Origin: Clostridiales bacterium | GTDB taxonomy: Bacteria; Bacillota; Clostridia; Lachnospirales; Lachnospiraceae | DNA: 5,999 bases | Direction: 5' to 3' | Assembly (NCBI GenBank): GCA_019420425.1 | Contig: JAHZHG010000182.1 | Location: forward strand, 1-5,999 | Shown: one piece after another, positions 1 to 4,754 of the stretch | Position numbering within the stretch: the stretch's first letter is position 1 | How the letters are laid out: each line of letters begins with the position of its first letter | The notes under the pieces: generated by a model | Databases searched by the model: none | What the model was told of the DNA's origin: nothing | What the model saw: the letters and a program-made list of their open reading frames with translations, nothing else | Program-made: the position numbers and the translations under genes

Positions 1-981
1 ACACACTATGAAGCTGGTTATCGGTGGGGTTCCCTACTGTTAAAACACAAAAATATAATTTTGGAGAATATCCCGTTTGTGGTCACTCAGGATCGGATTG
101 ATTATGCCTTGACTTGTCTGCCGCTTTATGAGAAGTATTATCCTGAAATTGTAGAGGAAATTCAGGGGCTGGCAGATGGGCAGCAATGTGATATTCGTAT
201 CTTGCAGGCGGTGTTGTTCAGTATGTATTCGATGCCGCCAGTGTGTAACTGCTCTTGCTTTGCCTTCGCTAACGATCAGGAAGTGCTTCTGGGACGGAAT
301 AGTGATTTTCTGACAGAGATTGAGAAGCTGAATCTAAATGTCATCTACAAACTTACGGACGGAACATACTCCTTTACCGGGAACACAACCGCTTTTGTGG
401 AGATGGAAGATGGTATAAATGAACATGGTTTAGCTGTTGGCCTAACATCTGTCTACCCTATCCAGTGTAAGCCAGGGTTTAATGCAGGATTACTTCTTAG
501 ATATTTACTGGAAAAGTGCAAAAATGTAATGGAAGCTGTTTCCTGCCTGCACCAGTTGCCCATCGCCTCAGCCCAAACACTGACTTTGGCGGATTCCTCT
601 GGAGAAATAGCACTTGTGGAATGCAATACAGAAAGGATAGAATCTATAACGTCGAGTAATGGACAACCCGTTGTTTATGCCACAAATACTTTCCATCTTA
701 CAAAAATGGAGAAATATAACAGCGCTGGAATTGATACTTGGTTTGCAGAAACAAGGTATCAAACTTTGACTTCGGCCTTTCAGAATCATCGCAACTGGGA
801 ATTTACATTTGCAAAAAAACTGTTATGCGGTGAATATGGATTCCTGTGCCAGTATGATAGGAATACCGGAAAAGATACCGTCTGGTCAGTAATATATGAT
901 TTGAAACAGCATAAGATTTACCGAAGTGAAGGTAATCCGAAACGATGCAGTTTTAAGGAAGATGGTAGGTTCCATTTTTGA
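1..981 (+). CDS. C45-family linear amide C-N hydrolase / acyl-CoA:6-APA acyltransferase-like protein, 5' end outside the window
   Basis: The frame is open from base 1 (THYEAGYRWGSLL...) to a TGA at 979-981. A TTG at 61 could be taken as a start, but the upstream residues fit the usual N-terminal 'HYExGYxxG' segment of this family, so the gene is 5'-truncated by the window edge. Members are Ntn-type hydrolases that mature by self-cleavage in front of a cysteine and act on linear amides or transfer acyl groups. Visible motifs are: the candidate nucleophile Cys in NCSCFAF (codon 250-252); GRNSDF (about 292-309); NEHGLAVGL (about 418-444); a DSSGEIALVEC strand pair; and ATNTF (about 679-693). No signal peptide or membrane segment is visible, so a cytoplasmic enzyme is likely, although the N-terminus is missing. 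Base composition is clearly AT-richer than the operon downstream, suggesting a different origin. The gene is followed by a terminator at 1048-1082. Family assignment is good; the substrate (bile salt, penicillin, other amide) cannot be told from sequence. Confidence 0.85.
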   Translation, partial: THYEAGYRWGSLLLKHKNIILENIPFVVTQDRIDYALTCLPLYEKYYPEIVEEIQGLADGQQCDIRILQAVLFSMYSMPPVCNCSCFAFANDQEVLLGRNSDFLTEIEKLNLNVIYKLTDGTYSFTGNTTAFVEMEDGINEHGLAVGLTSVYPIQCKPGFNAGLLLRYLLEKCKNVMEAVSCLHQLPIASAQTLTLADSSGEIALVECNTERIESITSSNGQPVVYATNTFHLTKMEKYNSAGIDTWFAETRYQTLTSAFQNHRNWEFTFAKKLLCGEYGFLCQYDRNTGKDTVWSVIYDLKQHKIYRSEGNPKRCSFKEDGRFHF

Positions 982-1047
982 TTGCAGATTTATGTTAGCT
1001 ATATGTTGCACAACTGAATAATCAGCCGCAAACGAGCGGCATACCGG

Positions 1048-1082
1048 GCAGGAAATCAGAAATGGTTTCCTGCTTTTTCTTT
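1048..1082 (+). terminator. Rho-independent terminator after the hydrolase gene
   Basis: GCAGGAAA (1048-1055) pairs perfectly with TTTCCTGC (1066-1073) to give an 8-bp stem with a 10-base loop, followed by TTTTTCTTT (1074-1082). It lies 66 bases after the stop codon of the hydrolase gene, where a terminator is expected. It may also act on transcripts that start between 982 and 1040, in which case it would work as an attenuator for the operon. Confidence 0.75.
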
Positions 1083-1084
1083 GG

Positions 1085-1110
1085 GCTTGATTTTCCTGAA
1101 AATCAGAAGC
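1085..1110 (+). promoter_or_regulatory. Leader hairpin that competes with the upstream terminator stem
   Basis: GATTTT (1089-1094) pairs with AAAATC (1099-1104) around the loop CCTG. The stem extends through GCTT (1085-1088) with AAGC (1107-1110) across a two-base AG bulge, making about 10 bp. TTTCCTG at 1092-1098 repeats the right arm of the terminator (1066-1072), so CAGGAAA at 1049-1055 could pair with either copy. A regulatory role is inference from these alternative pairings only. Confidence 0.4.
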
Positions 1111-1129
1111 CGGAAGAAGTAACCAGCCA

Positions 1130-1158
1130 GGGGCGGCCATGCGGGGGCCGCCCCTTTT
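1130..1158 (+). terminator. GC-rich hairpin with a short T-run, possible terminator or attenuator ahead of the operon
   Basis: GGGGCGGCC (1130-1138) pairs perfectly with GGCCGCCCC (1146-1154) around a 7-base loop, followed by TTTT (1155-1158). The stem is very stable but the T-run is short. It ends 14 bases before the AAAGGAG ribosome binding site of the first operon gene. If transcription starts upstream, this element would limit read-through into the operon; if the promoter lies upstream of the previous gene it would insulate it. Either role is unproven. Confidence 0.55.
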
Positions 1159-1184
1159 ACATACCAAAAAAGAAAGGAGCGTTG

Positions 1185-1430
1185 ATGATGAAAGAACGAT
1201 TTGAACAGCGGCTGTTCCGCATATTCGCCCAGGCTGGTTATTCCCCGGTGCAGCTTCTCACCATCACCCCGGAGGAGATGGTAGAGATTCCCGGCATTAC
1301 CGTTCCCAACATCCGGGCGGTGCTGTGTGTCCAGAACAAGGTGCTGGCAGACCGGAATAAAGTCCGCAGCGGCAGACTGGTGGAGGAATTGCTGAAAGAA
1401 GCTGAAGAAAGCAGGTGTTGCCATGAATGA
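1185..1430 (+). CDS. Small conserved ICE protein with a helix-hairpin-helix-like segment, function unknown
   Basis: The product is 81 residues and begins MMKERFEQRL. Two adjacent in-frame ATGs (1185, 1188) follow AAAGGAG (1173-1179) with spacers of 5 and 8 bases; either could be used. An upstream in-frame ATG at 1062 is rejected because the extension would run through the terminator and both leader hairpins. Residues 25-45 (LTITPEEMVEIPGI followed by TVPNIRAVL) have the pattern of a helix-hairpin-helix motif, as in DNA-binding proteins or the RNA polymerase alpha C-terminal domain: helix, a PGI turn, helix. The rest is charged and helical, ending in CCHE. It is the first gene of the operon and overlaps the next by 8 bases (ATGAATGA), implying coupled translation. 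A small nucleic-acid-binding protein is possible, but this is inference from one short pattern. Confidence 0.7.
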   Translation: MMKERFEQRLFRIFAQAGYSPVQLLTITPEEMVEIPGITVPNIRAVLCVQNKVLADRNKVRSGRLVEELLKEAEESRCCHE

Positions 1431-1665
1431 ATTGCACCTGCTGGACATACTGGCGGCCCGGCATGGCTGTTTCATCTCCGACTTAAATCTTTCGCCTATC
1501 CTGCGATGGGCGGCCCTTTTGGACCTGTGCAGGATGGATGAGAACAGCTACCCGCTGTCCCAATGGAGAGATACGGTGCGCTACCTTACCGGGGATGAAC
1601 GGGATTTTTCCAGTGTAAAGGAAATCAAAGCATTTATCAAACAGGAGAAGGAGGCAGAGGGATGA
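1423..1665 (+). CDS. Small hypothetical ICE operon protein
   Basis: The product is 80 residues, starting MNELHLLDIL. The ATG at 1423 overlaps the end of the previous gene by 8 bases and has only a weak AGGTG (1413-1417) in front, so translation is probably coupled to its neighbour. It ends at TGA 1663-1665, inside the ATGA shared with the next gene. The sequence looks fully helical and soluble, with a hydrophobic LSPILRWAALLDLC segment in the middle (about 23-36) and a charged C-terminus (KEIKAFIKQEKEAEG). No catalytic motif, metal site, signal peptide or membrane segment is visible. I do not recognise its family. Its position between two genes with strong coding character and its matching composition support it as real. 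Confidence 0.7.
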   Translation: MNELHLLDILAARHGCFISDLNLSPILRWAALLDLCRMDENSYPLSQWRDTVRYLTGDERDFSSVKEIKAFIKQEKEAEG

Positions 1666-2285
1666 ACGATGATTCCACAGAAAAACGCATGGCCGGTGAT
1701 TATGAGGTCATCCAGGCGGTGCATATAGGCGACCGCGAGGTTGTCCTGGGGGAAAATCCGCAGGATGAAACCGGCATGAAGTATATGTGCGCCTTTTGCC
1801 GGAAAAACGCCTTATTTGCAGAATACAGCGAAGTGATGGCCAGTGATGATTTCCCGGAGATTGTGGAGCTGTTCGGCCAGCGGATTGCCGAACAGGCGCA
1901 GAAAACCCACATAGAACTCAATAAGCCCCGCATACAGGGCATAGACGACCGCCCCATTACAGCGGAGGGCTGCATCCCCATTTCCTATGAGGATGATCTG
2001 CACGGGAAAATCATAGTGATAAAGCCGGAGGTGCTGCGCCGGGAATACCGCCGGGCTACCCGTCAGCTCAAGCTCTGTATGGGAGGCTTTGGGGCTTCCC
2101 CACACAGCAGGGGGTCAGCCTGTTACTGCGTTGACCTTTATACTGGCAAAGAAAGCCGCTATGAACGCATGGACGTGCTGGGAACGATACAGCCGGAGGA
2201 CCTTCCCGGCTGGGCCAAACATGGCCTTACTGCGATCCAGCAGGAACAGGCCAAAAAGAAAACGACGAAGGAGCGTGAACGATGA
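1662..2285 (+). CDS. ICE-associated hypothetical protein with GGFGASPxSRG motif
   Basis: The product is 207 residues. The ATG at 1662 follows GAAGGAGG (1647-1654) with a 7-base spacer and overlaps the previous stop as ATGA. Three parts are visible. The N-terminal part carries HIGDREVVLG (21-30) and CAFC (43-46), a single Cys-x2-Cys pair. The middle has LHGKIIVIKPEVL (113-125). The C-terminal segment is RREYRRATRQLKLCMGG followed by FGASPHSRGSACYC and DLYTGKESRYERMDVLG (about 126-174). I recall this last segment as a recurrent signature of uncharacterised proteins in Clostridia conjugative elements; no function is known to me. The tail is Lys/Arg-rich (AKKKTTKERER). The HIGDREVVLG element is matched by HVGDSEFVLG near the start of the next protein, suggesting a shared N-terminal module. 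Confidence 0.8.
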   Translation: MNDDSTEKRMAGDYEVIQAVHIGDREVVLGENPQDETGMKYMCAFCRKNALFAEYSEVMASDDFPEIVELFGQRIAEQAQKTHIELNKPRIQGIDDRPITAEGCIPISYEDDLHGKIIVIKPEVLRREYRRATRQLKLCMGGFGASPHSRGSACYCVDLYTGKESRYERMDVLGTIQPEDLPGWAKHGLTAIQQEQAKKKTTKERER

Positions 2286-2289
2286 TGGA
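2274..2289 (+). repeat. Junction repeat, copy 1 (CGTGAACGATGATGGA)
   Basis: These 16 bases span the end of gene 1662-2285 and the start of gene 2282-2920. They are identical to 2909-2924 at the next junction. A shorter match (TGAACGATGAT, 1663-1673) lies at the start of gene 1662-2285. The repeat carries the overlapping stop and start codons, so it may be a relic of tandem duplication. Confidence 0.75.
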
Positions 2290-2920
2290 TTACAGAGAAA
2301 ACGCCGGATATATCATTACGGATTCCTGTCATGTGGGCGACAGCGAGTTTGTGTTGGGCGTTCATTTGACAGCGCCCCAGCAGTTTGTCACCTGGAAATG
2401 CAGTAACCGGACGGACTACGATTGGGGCCACTATTTCAGCGATCTGTTTTCCGCGCAGAAGGATTTGGTGGCGCGGGCGCAGGAGGAGGTGCAGTGCCTG
2501 GAGGATCAGCGGCAAAACACTATTGTGCCGGAGGCCCCTTCCTGTTCCCCATGGGGCAATATCCAGGAATGTGAAACGCTCTGCCCCGGCGTTTATTCCG
2601 TTTCTACCCCAGGGCATGGCGGAATTATGGTGCGCCGGGAACTGGCGGAAAAGATATTCCGAAAAGAAGCGATGGGCTGCGGTTTTATAGCGAGCGGTTA
2701 TCTTTGCTTTGAGGAAGATAATGACGCGCAGGTGGCTCTCCGGGAGCTGATGGATAAAAAGATGATCCAGGCTCCAGTGAACGAGCGCTTTGGCCCCGGC
2801 GCGTATGAGGCTGTTATCAATAGCAGCGTGCAAATTCACCACCCCGAATATTGGCAGGCACGGGAAAAGGCCATATCGGAGCAAAACCGACAAGCGAAAA
2901 AGAAAGGACGTGAACGATGA
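2282..2920 (+). CDS. ICE-associated hypothetical protein, DUF7007-like
   Basis: The product is 212 residues. ATG 2282 overlaps the previous stop as ATGA and follows AAGGAG (2268-2273) with an 8-base spacer; a second ATG comes directly after it. Near the N-terminus HVGDSEFVLG (17-26) matches the upstream protein. The central and C-terminal part has SPWGNIQ (89-95), VYSVSTPGHGGIMV (104-117) and LCFEEDNDAQVAL (141-153), then QIHHPEYW (184-191). The order WG, V-S-T-x-x-HGG and the acidic 'EED' block resemble the uncharacterised DUF7007 family found on mobile elements; this is recognition by eye, not a search. The tail is basic (RQAKKKGRER), like that of its neighbour. No membrane segment is visible. 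The function is unknown; its place in the operon suggests an accessory role in the element's transfer or establishment. Confidence 0.8.
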   Translation: MMDYRENAGYIITDSCHVGDSEFVLGVHLTAPQQFVTWKCSNRTDYDWGHYFSDLFSAQKDLVARAQEEVQCLEDQRQNTIVPEAPSCSPWGNIQECETLCPGVYSVSTPGHGGIMVRRELAEKIFRKEAMGCGFIASGYLCFEEDNDAQVALRELMDKKMIQAPVNERFGPGAYEAVINSSVQIHHPEYWQAREKAISEQNRQAKKKGRER

Positions 2921-2924
2921 TGGA
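2909..2924 (+). repeat. Junction repeat, copy 2 (CGTGAACGATGATGGA)
   Basis: This copy is identical to 2274-2289. It spans the stop of gene 2282-2920 and the start of gene 2917-3876. In both places it follows an A/G-rich run coding a Lys/Arg tail and a Shine-Dalgarno element with an 8-base spacer. Confidence 0.75.
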
Positions 2925-3876
2925 GCTGAAAATCACCAGCATGACCCCGGCGGATCGCCTGTATGCGTACAACCAGAGCAGCCAGCTTGAAGGGCAAACC
3001 GGCTGTATCGGCCATCTGCGCGGGGATTTTGGCTGCGGCCAGGAATTTTACACTTCCTGGTTCGACCATCGGAGGGAATACAAGACGGACGAGTTTAAGG
3101 CGGAGCTTGATGAGGTGGTCAACACTCTGCGGGAGAAGAATGGGCTGCTCTGTACCCGTGACAGCATGACCAGGTTTTGCTATCAGAACCCGGAGGCTGA
3201 GTTTGAGGGAAACTACTGCGCCGAGTATGGTTTTAAGGTGCAGACGCCGCAGCACACCTATATGCTCCGGTGCAATCCCAATTATGGAGACTACAACTTT
3301 TACCTCTACGCCTACGTTGCCCGATTCCTGGAGCACCACATGGAAAAGGCCAAACAGGGTATCCGGTTTATCACGCCCGGCTACAAGGAGCTGTTCCGCA
3401 TTCCCGACGGCGACCACATCCGCATTTTCACTGGCGGCGGAGAAACCCGCGACCGCACCTGCCGGTTCATCGACGAAACCCATTTTGAAACCAGCGGCGG
3501 GTATTCCAGCGCCCTGTATCATATTTGCGAATTTGCGGAGCGATTGGAGCAAACTCACGGGAGCGTGATCCCGCTGCGTTCTTCTCTGCCGGTGCAGTGT
3601 TTTAGTGTACTGCCCTCATCCGGGGAGCTGATTCTTCTGACCAGGGGCGAAAAAGGCTACAGCCCTTGCTATGATTTTTCAACTCCTGACGCTCAACAGA
3701 ACCGAGAGTTTGCAGACGACCGCAATGTGAAGAATGGCGTTACCAAAGCACAGGAGGCCGCCATGTTTGCCGGCTCCATGTTTGGCTGGCAGACCCCCGC
3801 CGCCGATCCCAGAAACTATGACGAGCAGGGGCAGCCCATCAAGCCCAGGCAGAAAGACCGGGGTGAAGCCCGATGA
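2917..3876 (+). CDS. Multi-module ICE-associated hypothetical protein
   Basis: The product is 319 residues. ATG 2917 overlaps the previous stop as ATGA and follows AAAGGA (2903-2908) with an 8-base spacer. Three modules can be told apart. The first is N-terminal, about 1-145: GCIGHLRGDFG (29-39), EFYTSWFDHRREYKTDEFKAEL (43-64) and MLRCNPNYGDYNFYLY (116-131). The second, about 149-220, carries RFITPGYKELFRIPDGDHI (150-168), CRFID (182-186) and HICEFAERLEQ (202-212). The third, about 226-310, carries CFSVLPSSGELILLTRGEKGY and VTKAQEAAMFAGSMFGW (275-291), then AADPRNYDEQGQPI. I remember segments like the second and third as parts of other, shorter ICE proteins, so this looks like a fusion, though I cannot verify that here. 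No enzyme signature, signal peptide or membrane helix is visible, and the function is unknown. Confidence 0.85.
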   Translation: MMELKITSMTPADRLYAYNQSSQLEGQTGCIGHLRGDFGCGQEFYTSWFDHRREYKTDEFKAELDEVVNTLREKNGLLCTRDSMTRFCYQNPEAEFEGNYCAEYGFKVQTPQHTYMLRCNPNYGDYNFYLYAYVARFLEHHMEKAKQGIRFITPGYKELFRIPDGDHIRIFTGGGETRDRTCRFIDETHFETSGGYSSALYHICEFAERLEQTHGSVIPLRSSLPVQCFSVLPSSGELILLTRGEKGYSPCYDFSTPDAQQNREFADDRNVKNGVTKAQEAAMFAGSMFGWQTPAADPRNYDEQGQPIKPRQKDRGEAR

Positions 3877-4418
3877 AGGAGGAAAGACACGTTATCTGGA
3901 GCAATTATGGCCTGGACTATGAGGATTGGAGGGATGACCTGGAGGCGGACTACCCGGATTTATCCGAAGATGAGCGCATTTCCCTGATGTATGAGATCAA
4001 TGGGGATTACCTGGATGATGAACGCGCCAACCTCAATGTGCAGCTCTCCCAACCGATTTTAGTCGTAGGCGACCTGGGCCTGTGGAATGGTCGGCGCATG
4101 GGATATAAGGAAATCCCCAGCGGCAACATCCGGGACTGCCTGTATTCCAATACGGATTATTCTACCTGGTATGTGGACCGGCTGGGCGATCTGCGGTGCG
4201 ACGCTATCCATCACGATGGCACGAACTTTTACCTCTACCGCGTTTACAAGGACAGCGCCAGCCCTTCCAAAATTGAACTGCTGAAAGAAAAACTATATCG
4301 CGGCACTGCTACCCGCGCCGATATTACGAGAGTGACCCGCAGGCTGGGCGACGACATCGCCAAAGTCTACGGGTTTTCCATTCCCCGGCAGCGGCAGGCC
4401 GCCGCCATGGAAAGATGA
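3873..4418 (+). CDS. Conserved hypothetical ICE protein (GDLGLWNGRR type)
   Basis: The product is 181 residues. ATG 3873 overlaps the previous stop as ATGA, with GGGGTGA (3860-3866) six bases before it. The N-terminal third is acidic (VIWSNYGLDYEDWRDDL, 8-24, then DLSEDERISLMYEINGDYLDDE). A conserved-looking core follows: LSQPILVVGDLGLWNGRRMG (58-77), KEIPSGNIRDCLYS (79-92), LGDLRCDAIHHDGTNFYLYR (104-123). The C-terminal part is basic and helical (GTATRADITRVTRRLGDDIAKVYG, 144-167). I recognise this as a widespread protein of Clostridia conjugative elements and prophage-like regions, but no function is known to me. It is soluble, with no membrane segment. An AAGGAGG lies just inside the gene (3876-3882) with no start codon at a useful distance, so it is probably incidental. 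Confidence 0.85.
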   Translation: MKEERHVIWSNYGLDYEDWRDDLEADYPDLSEDERISLMYEINGDYLDDERANLNVQLSQPILVVGDLGLWNGRRMGYKEIPSGNIRDCLYSNTDYSTWYVDRLGDLRCDAIHHDGTNFYLYRVYKDSASPSKIELLKEKLYRGTATRADITRVTRRLGDDIAKVYGFSIPRQRQAAAMER

Positions 4419-4428
4419 GGTGATGAAA

Positions 4429-4737
4429 ATGGCGTCTTTACCGCCCGTAAAACTGGATACGCACGAGGATTGGTTCAACTTGCTGATGACGGTTCTCCAT
4501 CAGCAGGCGGAACAGAACCCCTATGAAGAATACCGGGAGATGGCTCAAAAGCTGATCGACCAGTTTATGCGCTATGGGAGGCCCTTTGTTGACAGTGACC
4601 ATGCGCCCTGCGTGGCGCTTCGGATGTACCCGAAGGAGGCCGGCAATACCATCTGGCTGTTACTGCTCTCCCTGTGCAATCAATATGACCCGGATAAGGA
4701 TTACAGCGCAGAACTGAAAGCTGCGAAAAAAGAATAA
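4429..4737 (+). CDS. Small hypothetical ICE operon protein
   Basis: The product is 102 residues from ATG 4429 (MASLPPVKLD). This start has GAGGTGA (4417-4423) ahead of it at a normal distance. The upstream in-frame ATG 4423 and GTG 4420 would add MK or MMK but sit on top of the ribosome binding site. The gene begins 10 bases after the previous stop. The protein is mostly helical: DTHEDWFNLLMTVLHQQAEQ, EYREMAQKLIDQFMRYG, then CVALRMYP and a short hydrophobic NTIWLLLLSLCNQY stretch (about 70-83) that is too short and too embedded to call a membrane segment with confidence. The tail is charged (ELKAAKKE). I do not recognise a family. It directly precedes the large ArdC/LtrC-like gene. Confidence 0.75.
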   Translation: MASLPPVKLDTHEDWFNLLMTVLHQQAEQNPYEEYREMAQKLIDQFMRYGRPFVDSDHAPCVALRMYPKEAGNTIWLLLLSLCNQYDPDKDYSAELKAAKKE

Positions 4738-4740
4738 GAA

Positions 4741-4747
4741 AAGGAGG
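4741..4747 (+). promoter_or_regulatory. Strong Shine-Dalgarno site for the large ArdC/LtrC-like gene
   Basis: AAGGAGG is a perfect match to the anti-Shine-Dalgarno sequence, seven bases ahead of ATG 4755. It is the strongest site in the operon and fixes the start of the large gene, which is otherwise not bounded inside the window. Confidence 0.8.
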
Positions 4748-4754
4748 GCAACCG

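Larger units (their letters stand above)
982..1184 (+). other. Intergenic leader between the hydrolase gene and the ICE operon
   Basis: This is the only non-coding stretch of note. From left to right it holds an AT-rich part (982-1024), a 5-bp GCCGC/GCGGC hairpin (1025-1040), a terminator (1048-1082), a second hairpin (1085-1110), a GC-rich hairpin with TTTT (1130-1158) and the ribosome binding site of the next gene. Promoter candidates are weak: AATAAT at 1017-1022 is close to a -10 box but lacks a convincing -35, and TTGATT (978-983) with TATATG (1000-1005) has a 16-base spacer. If the operon is transcribed from here, its mRNA would begin with stacked hairpins. Composition changes from AT-rich to GC-rich around 1020-1040. 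I see no tRNA or convincing attachment site. Confidence 0.5.

Noticed and set aside
61..63. TTG as the start of the hydrolase gene
   Set aside because: The frame is open to base 1 and the upstream residues (HYEAGYRWGSLL) fit the family's N-terminus, so the start is outside the window.
1025..1040. GCCGC/GCGGC hairpin as a terminator
   Set aside because: The stem is only 5 bp and no T-run follows; the terminator at 1048-1082 is far better.
1062..1184. N-terminal extension of the first operon gene from ATG 1062
   Set aside because: It would start inside the terminator loop and run through two more hairpins. AAAGGAG at 1173-1179 points to ATG 1185 or 1188.
2159..2893. 244-codon open frame on the minus strand, and 2836-3558 beside it
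   Set aside because: Both are antisense shadows of the plus-strand genes 1662-2285, 2282-2920 and 2917-3876, which have coupled starts, good ribosome binding sites and recognisable motifs. Long antisense frames are common in GC-rich codon-biased DNA.
3876..3882. AAGGAGG just inside gene 3873-4418
   Set aside because: No ATG, GTG or TTG lies at a suitable distance in an open frame, so it probably does not start a second protein.
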